A stretch of DNA of 64,000 nt from DATJPR01 sp035506295 (lineage in GTDB: Bacteria; Bacteroidota; Ignavibacteria; UBA10030; UBA6906), in NCBI GenBank assembly GCA_035506295.1, contig DATJPR010000146.1, positions 12,046 to 76,045 on the forward strand. The letters run 5' to 3'. A program made the position numbers and the translations under genes. The notes beneath the pieces are model-generated. The model saw nothing but the letters and a program-made list of their open reading frames with translations. It did no database searches and was not told the origin of the DNA. Of the stretch, positions 43,500 to 51,982 are shown in pieces; positions within the stretch are counted from its first letter, which is position 1, and every line of letters starts with the position of its first letter.

Positions 43500-44840
43500 A
43501 TGCCGACAACGCCCCCTCTCCGGCGATTCGCGCTTGTGGCGGTGCTCCTGCTGACGACCTGGCCGGCAACGGCGTTGTCCCAGGCATCCCGCATGAGCCC
43601 CGACGCACCGCTCGGCGTAATCGACACGGTCATCGTGGGCGGAAATACGAAGACCCGGGCGTACGTCATCCTCGACGAGATGTCCCTCCGCAAAGGGGAC
43701 ACTGCTACTTTCGCCGCCATGGAGTACGACAAGAACCGGATCTACGGCCTCGGCCTGTTTACCCGCGTGGATATCGCCTACGATTCCCTTCAGGGGATGC
43801 GCTTCCTCTTTGTCGACGTCAACGAGCGGTGGTACCTCATCCCCTACCCGATTTTTGGATTTCGTGACGGCGACGTGAAGCGGCCCTTCGGCGGCGCGGG
43901 CTTCCTCCATAATAATGTCGGCGGCAGAAATCAGAAGCTGTACGCGTCCCTCGTGTTCGGGAGCGATCCGTCAGCGGCCCTGTCGTTCAGCGACCCGCTG
44001 ATCGATCCCGCCCACCGACTGTTCTTTTCCGGTGGACTCTCCTTCAGCAGGGTCCGGAACAAGACCCAGGTCGATGTTCAGACCACGGGACCGTTCGACG
44101 AATTGAACTACGACCTGAACGGGACGGTGGGCAAGAGGTTCACGCTGTCGCAAACCGCAGGACTTAACCTCGGGTACCACGCCATCCATGTCACTTCGTG
44201 GTATTCCGGTCGGACCGTGTCCAACGACGGCACCGACCGGTTTCCGTATGCGACCGTATTCTACGGTCTTGATTCCCGCGATCTCTATGAGTACGCAAGC
44301 CGCGGCGAGTATCTGAGCGCAAGCCTCACAAAGTACGGCTTCGGCGGATCCGCGTTCAACGTCAGCCGGATGTTCGCTGACATGCGCATGTACCGCGAGC
44401 TTCCGCTGGGATTCATCGTCGCCTCCCGCCTTTTTGGCAATCTGACCTGGGGTGGCGAGGTCCCCACGTATGCTCATGTCTTTTTCGGCTACGGAGACAG
44501 GCTGCGGGGATGGTTCACCACCGTGATCGAGGGGGACGACAATGTGGGGTATACCCTGGAGCTCCGCCATTATCTGTTCCCCCCCCGCTACTTTCGCGTG
44601 AACTTCGTTTCGCTCCCGCCCGAGTTCTCGATCCTGCGCTTCGGGATCGCCGCCGCGCTCTTCGCGAACACCGGCACGGCATGGTACCGGGGGGACCGGC
44701 TTAGTTGGGAATCTCTGTACTCCGGCTACGGGGGTGGCCTGCATTTTCTTCTTCCGTACAGCCTCGTCGTGCGGGTTGAGTACGCATGGAACCAGTTTCA
44801 TCACGGCGAATTCATCCTCGACCTGCGCGGTTCAATCTGA
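43500..44840 (+). CDS. Single-POTRA Omp85-type outer-membrane protein
   Basis: 446 aa. The signal peptide is MPTTPPLRRFALVAVLLLTT to ALSQ. One POTRA-like module (about 45-115) has IDTVIVGGNTKTRAYVI and YGLGLFTRVDIAYD, then a beta-barrel of roughly 320 aa. YGDRLRGWF resembles the conserved L6-loop RG motif of Omp85 barrels. BamA has five POTRAs; a single one suggests a TamA-, TpsB- or patatin-associated-like role rather than general assembly. The C-terminus ends DLRGSI, not in a terminal Phe, which is unusual for BAM substrates. It lies in line with the fab-rnc run. Confidence 0.82.
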   Translation: MPTTPPLRRFALVAVLLLTTWPATALSQASRMSPDAPLGVIDTVIVGGNTKTRAYVILDEMSLRKGDTATFAAMEYDKNRIYGLGLFTRVDIAYDSLQGMRFLFVDVNERWYLIPYPIFGFRDGDVKRPFGGAGFLHNNVGGRNQKLYASLVFGSDPSAALSFSDPLIDPAHRLFFSGGLSFSRVRNKTQVDVQTTGPFDELNYDLNGTVGKRFTLSQTAGLNLGYHAIHVTSWYSGRTVSNDGTDRFPYATVFYGLDSRDLYEYASRGEYLSASLTKYGFGGSAFNVSRMFADMRMYRELPLGFIVASRLFGNLTWGGEVPTYAHVFFGYGDRLRGWFTTVIEGDDNVGYTLELRHYLFPPRYFRVNFVSLPPEFSILRFGIAAALFANTGTAWYRGDRLSWESLYSGYGGGLHFLLPYSLVVRVEYAWNQFHHGEFILDLRGSI

Positions 44841-44846
44841 ACAACC

Positions 44847-45581
44847 ATGGATCACATGCTCGACGATGTCTTTTTTGCCCCGGCCGATCGGATGCATGAG
44901 GACCGGATCCAACTTGACGAAGAGGAACGGCGACATCTTATCACGGTGACCCGGCACGGCGTCGGCGACGAGATTACCATCGTCGATGGGGTCGGGGGGG
45001 TTTACACTGCGCGCGTCGATCGCATCCAAAAGAAGACCGTCGAATGCCAGGTGCTCTCCCGCACCTCGCAGCAGCACGGGCCACACATCGAGATCGGCGT
45101 CGGGCTTCTGAGGAACCCATCGCGCTTCGATCTTCTGGTCGAGAAAGCGACGGAGCTCGGCGTCTCCAGCATTGTCCCGCTCGCGACCGAGCGGGTGCAC
45201 ATCCATCGCACGAAGACCGATCACTGGAACAAAATCGCCCTCTCCGCAATGAAGCAGTCCGGACGAGCATTCCTGCCAACGATCGCAACGCTCACGCCAT
45301 TCGAGGAGTTCGTGCGTTCCACCCCGAGCTCTGCCCTCGCCCTCATCCCCCACGAACGCGAGAACCATCCTTCCTTGTCACACGTGCTGGCGGCTCATGG
45401 GAACGAGGACATTCGTATCTGTATCGGGCCTGAAGGCGGGTTTACCGACAAGGAGGTCGATCAAGCGGTGCAGGCGGGGTTTCACGCGGTGAGCCTGGGG
45501 AACTATCGCCTGCGGGCGGAGACGGCGGCGATAGCGGCATTGACACTCTGTGTTTCACATCACGAGGAAATCCAAGAGTAG
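44847..45581 (+). CDS. rsmE: 16S rRNA (uracil-1498-N3)-methyltransferase RsmE
   Basis: A 244-residue SPOUT methyltransferase modifying U1498 of 16S rRNA. SAM-knot motifs IGPEGGFTDKEV and LGNYRLRAETAAIAAL are textbook RsmE. The N-terminal PUA-like part covers about 75 residues. ATG at 44847 (another at 44856). Its last codons and stop lie at the edge of the low-complexity element at 45574-45650. Confidence 0.95.
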   Translation: MDHMLDDVFFAPADRMHEDRIQLDEEERRHLITVTRHGVGDEITIVDGVGGVYTARVDRIQKKTVECQVLSRTSQQHGPHIEIGVGLLRNPSRFDLLVEKATELGVSSIVPLATERVHIHRTKTDHWNKIALSAMKQSGRAFLPTIATLTPFEEFVRSTPSSALALIPHERENHPSLSHVLAAHGNEDIRICIGPEGGFTDKEVDQAVQAGFHAVSLGNYRLRAETAAIAALTLCVSHHEEIQE

Positions 45582-45650
45582 GAAGTATGAAGTAGGACGT
45601 AGGAAGAAATATCGGCCTCACAGTCCCACGGTCTCAAAGTTCCACCTTTC
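45574..45650 (-). repeat. Composite low-complexity intergenic element, copy A
   Basis: Read on the minus strand: GAACTTTGAGACCGTGG, GGGACTGTGAGGCCGA, ATATTTC, TTCTTCCTAC, then GTCCTAC/TTCATAC and TTCCTACTCTT. The same block order is found on the plus strand at 26078-26224, and a fragment at 5771-5790. Here it fills the whole gap between convergent rsmE and fchA and includes the rsmE stop. Confidence 0.5.
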
Positions 45651-46283
45651 TCACTCCTTCCTCATCTTCTCCTCGACGATCGCCTGCACCTCTTCCAGCA
45701 TCATCCTGCTGGTGCTGAGCAGAGAGCCGACTTCGTCCATCTTCCATCCCACAAAATCCGGATCGCTCAGCGCAATGAGATTGATCTTCACGTTGAGAGC
45801 GGCGCCTTCGCATGCCGCATGGAGCATGTGTGCGCACACCCCCGCGTCACTGATCGTATTCACATTTCCTTTGGACGCGACTTCCTGAGCGAGTGCCAGG
45901 GCATCGATGCAATGTTTCATCACTTCCAGTGGAATCAGCGTCGCTTCCTTCGTCGCTTCCACGATTGCCGCCGACCGCAGAGCCTTATGCGGCTCAGTAT
46001 CTTTCGGCAGCGCGTACGCTTCCATCACTTTCTGATAGGCCAGCGTGTCCTTGTCGATGAGGCGGGTAAAAGTCTCCCGGAGCGATTCGGCCTCACCGAG
46101 GACCTTCTTCATATCATCCTCGACTTCGAGGTATTTCTTCTTGCCGATGGTAAGATTGCACACCATGGAGGCGAGCGCAATGCCAAGCGCCCCGGAAAGT
46201 GCCGCGACGGATCCTCCGCCCGGAGCGGGTGAAGAGGACGCGACCTCATCGAGGAAGGACGTGACCGAGGTTTTTGTCAGCAT
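45651..46283 (-). CDS. Formimidoyltetrahydrofolate cyclodeaminase/methenyl-THF cyclohydrolase family (FchA)
   Basis: 210 aa. SSSPAPGGGSVAALSGALG is the folate-binding signature of the cyclodeaminase domain found as the C-terminal half of animal FTCD and as a separate protein in bacteria. It removes ammonia from formimino-THF to give 5,10-methenyl-THF. It lies 60 bp downstream of the formimidoyltransferase gene, so the two halves of FTCD are encoded apart in one operon. All-helical composition fits the family. Confidence 0.9.
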   Translation of the reverse strand: MLTKTSVTSFLDEVASSSPAPGGGSVAALSGALGIALASMVCNLTIGKKKYLEVEDDMKKVLGEAESLRETFTRLIDKDTLAYQKVMEAYALPKDTEPHKALRSAAIVEATKEATLIPLEVMKHCIDALALAQEVASKGNVNTISDAGVCAHMLHAACEGAALNVKINLIALSDPDFVGWKMDEVGSLLSTSRMMLEEVQAIVEEKMRKE

Positions 46284-46343
46284 ACGATTCCCTGGACAAA
46301 GGATGGACGTTGGTATTCCCTTCGGTGACGCGGAAGGGGAAAG

Positions 46344-47363
46344 TCAACACTGATACTCAATCACCTTTTTTTGCACGTCGAACGGTTCAAGCTCGTCGAG
46401 GCCGAGCCGCTTGATCGCCTCACGAATAAGCGCCTCCTCGCCGGATACACCCGGTGCATAGAATTTGCCGGCGAGGAGCAGCGCTTCAACGGGGGTCAAC
46501 CCGACAATTTCGCTCCCGGTCACTTCGATCCCCAGTCCGGCCGCCTGTTTCTTCACCTCTTCGAAGGCTCCGTGGAGTGAAGCGACATGGAAGTTTGTAA
46601 GGTTCATCGAGACCTGGGCGATGTTGTGACTTTCCAGCGCGACCCCCATCGCCTTCACGGACTTCAGGGTTCCGGGGAGAACCACTTTTTTCCCGTCGGA
46701 TCCGACCACGGGATTGCCCTGCTCATCCTTCCTCACTCGTCCGCTTTCACGGATCCGGCCGGCGATCTCGGAGGCGGCCTTCACATCGCTCGTCGCAAGG
46801 TTCACGTTGTAGGCAATGAGAAACATCCGCGCGCCCGTGATCACAGCGCCGCTCTTGGGATTGAAGACTGCCGGTCCGAAGTCGGGCTTCCACGCCGCCT
46901 CTTTCAACTTTTCTTCCAGACCTTCGTACTCCCCTTTTCTGACGTTCGCAAGGTTCTTCCGCTCGGGCCGGGTCGCGGCCTCCTCGTAGAGATAGACGGG
47001 AAGTTGCAGCTCTTCTCCCACTCTCCGGCCAAACGCACGAGCCATAGCCACGCACTCTTCCATCTCCATCCCACCCACCGGGACGAACGGGACCACGTCC
47101 GTCGCCCCGAGCCGCGGGTGTTCTCCCTGGTGCACGCGCATGTCGATCAATTCCGTCGCCGCTTGCGTCCCTTCGAATGCGCCTTCGACGACAGCATCGG
47201 GCGCGCCGATGAACGTCACGACGGTCCGATTGTAGTCCGCATTCGGCTCGGCGCTGATGAATTTCACCCCCGCAACGCGTGAGATGGCCCCGGCAATCGC
47301 GTTGATCTTCTTGATGTCCCGACCTTCACTGAAATTCGGCACGCATTCAACGATTTTGTTCAT
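46344..47363 (-). CDS. ftcD: Glutamate formimidoyltransferase
   Basis: A 339-residue transferase domain only. It moves the formimino group of N-formimino-L-glutamate (the histidine breakdown product) to tetrahydrofolate. CVPNFSEGRD, HPRLGATDVVPFVP and NFHVASLHGAFEEV are family motifs. It lies 5 bp after hutI and before the cyclodeaminase gene, so this operon takes imidazolone propionate to glutamate and methenyl-THF. Confidence 0.94.
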   Translation of the reverse strand: MNKIVECVPNFSEGRDIKKINAIAGAISRVAGVKFISAEPNADYNRTVVTFIGAPDAVVEGAFEGTQAATELIDMRVHQGEHPRLGATDVVPFVPVGGMEMEECVAMARAFGRRVGEELQLPVYLYEEAATRPERKNLANVRKGEYEGLEEKLKEAAWKPDFGPAVFNPKSGAVITGARMFLIAYNVNLATSDVKAASEIAGRIRESGRVRKDEQGNPVVGSDGKKVVLPGTLKSVKAMGVALESHNIAQVSMNLTNFHVASLHGAFEEVKKQAAGLGIEVTGSEIVGLTPVEALLLAGKFYAPGVSGEEALIREAIKRLGLDELEPFDVQKKVIEYQC

Positions 47364-47368
47364 GGGAG

Positions 47369-48613
47369 TCAGAGTTCGAGGATGGTTCCGTGTTTGACAA
47401 CGGTACGCACATGATTGGTTCCGAAATGATAGGCAAGGAAACGGTAATCCGGTACGGGGGCGAGGACAATGTCCGCGTATTTTCCCCGTTCAATGCTTCC
47501 GAGAGTGTCCGACCGGTCGATGGCCGCGGCGGCATTCAATGTCGTCGCCGTGATGCATTCTTCCGGGCTCATGTGCATGTGCGTGCAAGCGATCGTCATC
47601 ATCAACGGCATGGAATAGCTCATGCACGAACCGGGATTGAAGTCTGTGGCAATCGCAACGGGAACACCGGCATCGATCATCGCCCGGGCGGGTGCGTATG
47701 CGTGGTTGAGAAAGAACGACACTCCCGGGAGAAGAACGCCGACGACTTCTGCCGCCGCCAGAGCGCTGATCCCCTTTTCGGAGATGTGCTCCAGATGATC
47801 AACAGACGTCGCCCCGAGGCGCGCGCCCAGCTCGGCCCCGCCGAGCGCAGAGAGCTCTTCTGCGTGGATTTTTGTCTTCAAGCCGCGCGATGCCGCGGCA
47901 CCGAGCACTCGTTCCGTCTGCGCGAGATCAAAATATCCCCGCTCGCAGAAGACGTCGCAAAACTCCGCCAGCTTTCTCTCCGCAATATACGGGAGCATGG
48001 TATCGACGATGGTCTTGACGTAGCCATCGGGATCGCCGGTGAACTCCGGCGGGACAGCATGTGCTCCAAGAAACGTCGCGACAATATCGGGAAGCTCTTC
48101 CTCGGCCAGCTCACGGATGGCCTCGAGCATCATGATCTCGGCATCGGTCGAGAGCCCGTACCCCGACTTGATTTCGAGGCTGGTCGTCCCCGACCTGAGC
48201 ATCTCTGTGAGATGGTGCCGAGCGGCCTTTTTCAGTTCCCGCTTCGTCGTCCCCCGGACGCTGCGTATCGTGTTCAGGATCCCACCGCCGCGCTCGGCGA
48301 TCTGCTGATAGGTCAGCCCTTCCGAACGCATGGCGAATTCGAGTTCCCTGCTGCCCGCGAAGACTGCATGCGTGTGCGCATCCACGAACCCCGGCAGCGC
48401 CACCATCTCGCCGGCATCGATCACCGTCATCTCATCGCCGATCTGCTCTGAGAACTCAGCCGTTCGGCCAACCCATGCGATCTTGCCGTCACGGCACAGG
48501 ACTGCGCCGTTCTCGATCACCCCGAGATCACGCATTTCTTTCCCGCGCTTGAATCTCTTGCCGTTCGCGGCCACAGTGATGAGTTGTCGAATGTTCTGTA
48601 TGAAGAGATTCAT
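47369..48613 (-). CDS. hutI: Imidazolonepropionase HutI
   Basis: A 414-residue amidohydrolase opening the imidazolone ring in histidine degradation. The metal-binding GFVDAHTHAVFAGSRE, TSLEIKSGYGL, KIHAEELSALGG and ATDFNPGSCMSYSMPL are family hallmarks. The start is the ATG at 48613 (MNLFIQNIRQLITV); an open frame upstream encodes nothing familiar. hutH and hutU are not in the window. A terminator for the upstream gene lies within the 104-bp gap before it, so it probably has its own promoter, which I cannot pinpoint. Confidence 0.95.
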   Translation of the reverse strand: MNLFIQNIRQLITVAANGKRFKRGKEMRDLGVIENGAVLCRDGKIAWVGRTAEFSEQIGDEMTVIDAGEMVALPGFVDAHTHAVFAGSRELEFAMRSEGLTYQQIAERGGGILNTIRSVRGTTKRELKKAARHHLTEMLRSGTTSLEIKSGYGLSTDAEIMMLEAIRELAEEELPDIVATFLGAHAVPPEFTGDPDGYVKTIVDTMLPYIAERKLAEFCDVFCERGYFDLAQTERVLGAAASRGLKTKIHAEELSALGGAELGARLGATSVDHLEHISEKGISALAAAEVVGVLLPGVSFFLNHAYAPARAMIDAGVPVAIATDFNPGSCMSYSMPLMMTIACTHMHMSPEECITATTLNAAAAIDRSDTLGSIERGKYADIVLAPVPDYRFLAYHFGTNHVRTVVKHGTILEL

Positions 48614-48653
48614 GGAGAATGAAGAGGGTGACGGCGGGCAATGGTTCAAGATA

Positions 48654-48684
48654 CAAAAACCCGTGAACTTCCGCAAAGCACGGG
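48654..48684 (-). terminator. Intrinsic terminator of the udk-DUF4010-HExxH operon
   Basis: On the minus strand CCCGTG (48684-48679) and CACGGG (48665-48660) enclose a 13-base loop and are followed directly by TTTTTG. It lies 34 bp after the stop of the HExxH gene. A second inverted repeat, CCGGAA/TTCCGG, lies just before it. Confidence 0.65.
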
Positions 48685-48717
48685 GGGCTCTCCCGGAAGG
48701 CTCGCGATTCCGGCGCC

Positions 48718-49878
48718 TTACTTGCCTTGCACGGTTCCCTGGACGTAGGAAAGAATTTTGGGGGAGAGAAGAGGCGCTTCGGAGCCGAATCGTTGCGCTT
48801 GCTGATACTTCAGAAAGAAGTCCGCCGGCCCCTGCGCGATCGTTGAAGCCAGCACCTGGCTTCCGAGCGTGCGATCGATTTCGCGGGCCATCACCATTCC
48901 CGTTATCGAGCCATAGCTCTCCCAGTAGCCGGAGGTGTTCGCCATCTGGAGAATCTGGGTCACTCTGCCGGGCGGGGTGGCGGGGTTGAGCAGCTCTTCG
49001 GCTCTGCGGTTGAACTCGTCCACAGCGGTCCGCGTTCGATCGGCCCAGTCGAGGACCAATCGGCCGTGCGTCCGTTGAAGCAGGGAGAGATAGTAGGCGA
49101 TCCCTTCGTTCTGTGTAATATCGAGAAGCTGATCGAGAGGGGTGCGGGGAGATGCGTAGTAGGCGCGCCAGACCGGGGAATCGTCCTTGTAGGCGCCGAA
49201 CGCAGCATGAAAGACTTCATGAGCCACGACACTCATGAGGCCGACGAACCGCGCATCGACGTTGTCGCCATAGTGCACCGCCTTCGCGAGGTTCACCACA
49301 ATCGTCGGTTCCCCGCTCCCTTCCCCGACGAATTCCGGAATGTCGCCGTGCCAGATCACCCGCCGGACGAAGGCATCGACGGTCTGCGGGCCAAACGCGA
49401 CGAAGAACACCGGCACGCGGGCCGTCAACCGCGCGTCTTCCGGAAACAGTTGCTGCACCGTCGCGACGACCTTTTGCGCGAAATTCCTCTTCTTCACCAC
49501 GTCGAGAAGCTCCCGCATCGCCGCGCCATTCTCTCTTGCGTCCTCCATGCGGAAGGGATCGTCGCCGAGCGACTGATTGAACTTCACCGATTCCAGGGAA
49601 GTATCCAGGGCCGTGATCGTCAACGGTTTTCCCGAGAGCAGCGCCGTCGTCGCAAGCGCGATGCGGCTCCCGCGCAGCAAAGCAATCGATCCCGGAATTC
49701 CTCCGAGGCCGTTATAGAGATCAATCGTCTGATCGGCGGAGGAGTAGTTCAGGTCGAGGAAGAGATTGAAGTGGTCGAAACCCTGCGCGGAGGCGATCTG
49801 AAGCAGGAACCCCACGAAGAGAACGGCGACGAAGACTGGTCGTGCGCTCCGTCGATGTCCAGCGGAAGCGGTGGTCAT
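48718..49878 (-). CDS. Exported HExxH protein, putative zinc peptidase
   Basis: 386 aa from the ATG at 49878. The signal-like N-terminus is RPVFVAVLFVGFLLQIASAQ. VVAHEVFHAAFG provides HExxH, and NEGIAYYLSL about 50 residues later may supply the third ligand (Glu). It resembles DUF5700-type putative metallopeptidases, but I cannot confirm the family. The open frame continues far upstream only because it runs antisense-free through the neighbouring gene in another frame; the real start overlaps the DUF4010 stop by 4 bp. Probably periplasmic. Confidence 0.72.
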   Translation of the reverse strand: MTTASAGHRRSARPVFVAVLFVGFLLQIASAQGFDHFNLFLDLNYSSADQTIDLYNGLGGIPGSIALLRGSRIALATTALLSGKPLTITALDTSLESVKFNQSLGDDPFRMEDARENGAAMRELLDVVKKRNFAQKVVATVQQLFPEDARLTARVPVFFVAFGPQTVDAFVRRVIWHGDIPEFVGEGSGEPTIVVNLAKAVHYGDNVDARFVGLMSVVAHEVFHAAFGAYKDDSPVWRAYYASPRTPLDQLLDITQNEGIAYYLSLLQRTHGRLVLDWADRTRTAVDEFNRRAEELLNPATPPGRVTQILQMANTSGYWESYGSITGMVMAREIDRTLGSQVLASTIAQGPADFFLKYQQAQRFGSEAPLLSPKILSYVQGTVQGK

Positions 49879-51116
49879 GGCATGAACAGGAATGGAACGT
49901 GCAGCAGGGACAACGCGCCGAAACGGATCGTCGTCTCTTTTCTGGCGTTGGGCACAAGCCATGCAAAATACAGTCCCTTCACGACGGTGTTGCTCATCAT
50001 GGAGAGAATGATCGCCTTGGATGCGATGGATCCGAGCGAATCCGGATTCTTCACAATCGAGAGCATGAACGGAGCGATGTCCGAGACGCCCACAAGGGAT
50101 GCCAGCGTCAGGAGCCCGGTGCTGCCGGCGATTTCGGTCACGATCGCCGTGACCACGGACATTAGGACAAACAGGCCTGCGAAGAGGAGCGCAGGAGTGA
50201 TTTCGAACGGGTTTTCGAGGCCGGGAATGTCGCGTGCATCTGTCGACGACGGCTCCCGCCGGAGGCGGAAGGACGTCGCGAGACCGATCAGCGCAAGGGC
50301 GCACAGCTTCCACCAGATGGTCCAGACGAAGACCGGGCTCACAAGCGCTATCAGCACCAGGCTGCGAAGGTACATGACGCTGCTTGCGAGCAGCGACGCC
50401 TCGAGCGCATCCCGCGCCATCTCCGGAGAACGCTGCGCCATTCTCCCCCCAGCGAGAGTCACGGCGGTGCTGGAAACCGTTCCCCCCAGCAGGCCGGAGA
50501 GCCAGAGCCCCACCCTTGGGCCGAAACGCTTGATCAGAATGTAGCCGAAGAAGCCGACCGTAGAAACCAGGATGACGATCTTCCAAATCCCCGCCGGGTT
50601 CAGATGAAACCTGGTGTAGTCCTGATCGGGAAGCGCAGGCAGGATAATGAGCGTCACCAGGAGGAACTTGACCGTCGCCAGAATGTCGACGCGATCGAGA
50701 TCGGCAACGAGCTTCTCGAGTCTCGCTTTCTCCGAAAGCAGCATCGTGTTGATGATGCCGAGGGCCATCGGAATCCAGATATCCGCGACCAGCGCGAGCG
50801 CGCCCACGATGAACGTCAGCAGCGCAGAAATCTCGCTGGTGGAGCCATACCGCTCGTTCTTGATCTTCGCGTAGTACGCGATGGCGGTCAGGATCGTCAT
50901 CGAAAGCAGCCCGACCGGCAGGACGAATGTTGCGCCAAACTTGTGCAGCCACGCGCAACCGAAGCCGTACAGGCTTATGATGGGATGCGTCCTCACTCCG
51001 CCGAAGACAAGTTTCTGGCTCTCGATCTTCGTGCTTTCGCGCTCGAGCCCGACAAGAAATCCGAGGGCGAGGGCCACCCCCAGACGCATTTCAAATGTCC
51101 ATTCGATGCCGTTCAC
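49875..51116 (-). CDS. MgtC/DUF4010 family membrane protein
   Basis: 413 aa, about ten to twelve hydrophobic segments. The N-terminal third has ALALGFLVGLERE and FGGVRTHPIISLYG, the MgtC/SapB signature; the rest (LLGGTVSSTAVTLAGGRMAQ onward) is DUF4010. MgtC-type proteins are tied to magnesium limitation and F-ATPase control; the DUF4010 fusion is uncharacterised. It overlaps both neighbours by 4 bp: udk upstream and the HExxH gene downstream. Confidence 0.85.
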   Translation of the reverse strand: MNGIEWTFEMRLGVALALGFLVGLERESTKIESQKLVFGGVRTHPIISLYGFGCAWLHKFGATFVLPVGLLSMTILTAIAYYAKIKNERYGSTSEISALLTFIVGALALVADIWIPMALGIINTMLLSEKARLEKLVADLDRVDILATVKFLLVTLIILPALPDQDYTRFHLNPAGIWKIVILVSTVGFFGYILIKRFGPRVGLWLSGLLGGTVSSTAVTLAGGRMAQRSPEMARDALEASLLASSVMYLRSLVLIALVSPVFVWTIWWKLCALALIGLATSFRLRREPSSTDARDIPGLENPFEITPALLFAGLFVLMSVVTAIVTEIAGSTGLLTLASLVGVSDIAPFMLSIVKNPDSLGSIASKAIILSMMSNTVVKGLYFAWLVPNARKETTIRFGALSLLHVPFLFMP

Positions 51117-51745
51117 GATACCGGTGCCTGTTCATGCATCAACATACGGATTTTGGCGACCACCATATCGATGGCCACGATGTTCTCCGACCCCCGCGGA
51201 ATGATGACATCCGCCCAGTGCTTGCTTGGCTCGACGAATTCCAGATGCATCGGCTTGACCGTGCGCATGTACTGGTCCATGACCGACTCCACCGATCGCC
51301 CGCGCTCAAGAATATCGCGCCGAATCCTGCGGATCAGCCGCACATCCGCGTCCGTGTCGACGAAGATCTTGATGTCCATGAGGTCGCGCAAATCCTTCTC
51401 CACAAAAATCAATATGCCGTCGATGATGATGATGTCGCGGGGCTCAACGCGACGGCACGAATCAAGCCGACGGTGCGTCGTAAAATTATAGATGGGCTCC
51501 TCGATCGGGCGGTGCGCCTTCAGCTCCTTCAGATTACGGACCAGAAGATCCGTTTCCAGCGAATCCGGGTGGTCAAAATTGATCTCGGACGCCGGTGTTC
51601 CTCCGTAGACACCGAGGTCTTTGTAGTATGAATCGTGCTCGATGACGGCAATCTGAGAAGCATCCAAACGCTCGAGGATTTTGTTCGTGACCGATGTTTT
51701 CCCGGAACCGGTCCCGCCGGCAATGCCAATAATGAGTGGATCCAT
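51113..51745 (-). CDS. udk: Uridine kinase
   Basis: 210 aa. Phosphorylates uridine/cytidine. The P-loop is IAGGTGSGKTSV, and IEHDSYYKDL, NFDHPDSLETDLL and TVKPMHLEFVEPSKHWADVIIPRG (in parts) are family regions. ATG at 51745 chosen; an upstream extension has no family resemblance. First gene of a three-gene operon with a MgtC/DUF4010 protein and an HExxH protein, an odd combination. Confidence 0.93.
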   Translation of the reverse strand: MDPLIIGIAGGTGSGKTSVTNKILERLDASQIAVIEHDSYYKDLGVYGGTPASEINFDHPDSLETDLLVRNLKELKAHRPIEEPIYNFTTHRRLDSCRRVEPRDIIIIDGILIFVEKDLRDLMDIKIFVDTDADVRLIRRIRRDILERGRSVESVMDQYMRTVKPMHLEFVEPSKHWADVIIPRGSENIVAIDMVVAKIRMLMHEQAPVS

Positions 51746-51770
51746 GACGTCCGTATTTTTTTCGTGAATG

Positions 51771-51799
51771 AAGTTACGTGAGAAATGGCCGGAATGCAA
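51771..51799 (-). promoter_or_regulatory. Predicted udk promoter
   Basis: On the minus strand TTGCAT (51799-51794), a 17-bp spacer, TAACTT (51776-51771), with a leader of about 20 bases. The remainder of the 237-bp divergent gap holds a possible htpX -10 (TATATTAT near 51932) without a clear -35. Confidence 0.45.
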
Positions 51800-51982
51800 T
51801 ATATCACCGGTCTATCGCGCGCCCGAGGGCATATTCTGGTGGCATTGCACAACGGAACCGCAGTCAAAGGTCACGATGTTTTTCAGAAGAACCACTCGGA
51901 GAGGCATACAACTTCTCCCGTCCGTTTTCCGTATATTATGGCGTCGTTCATTTCGTCGAACGTGAATGGAGTTGAGAGATCA

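Noticed and set aside
49879..50958. Upstream extension of the HExxH protein
   Set aside because: The extra 360 codons overlap the MgtC/DUF4010 gene in another frame and read as Arg/Pro-rich noise; the signal peptide begins at 49878.
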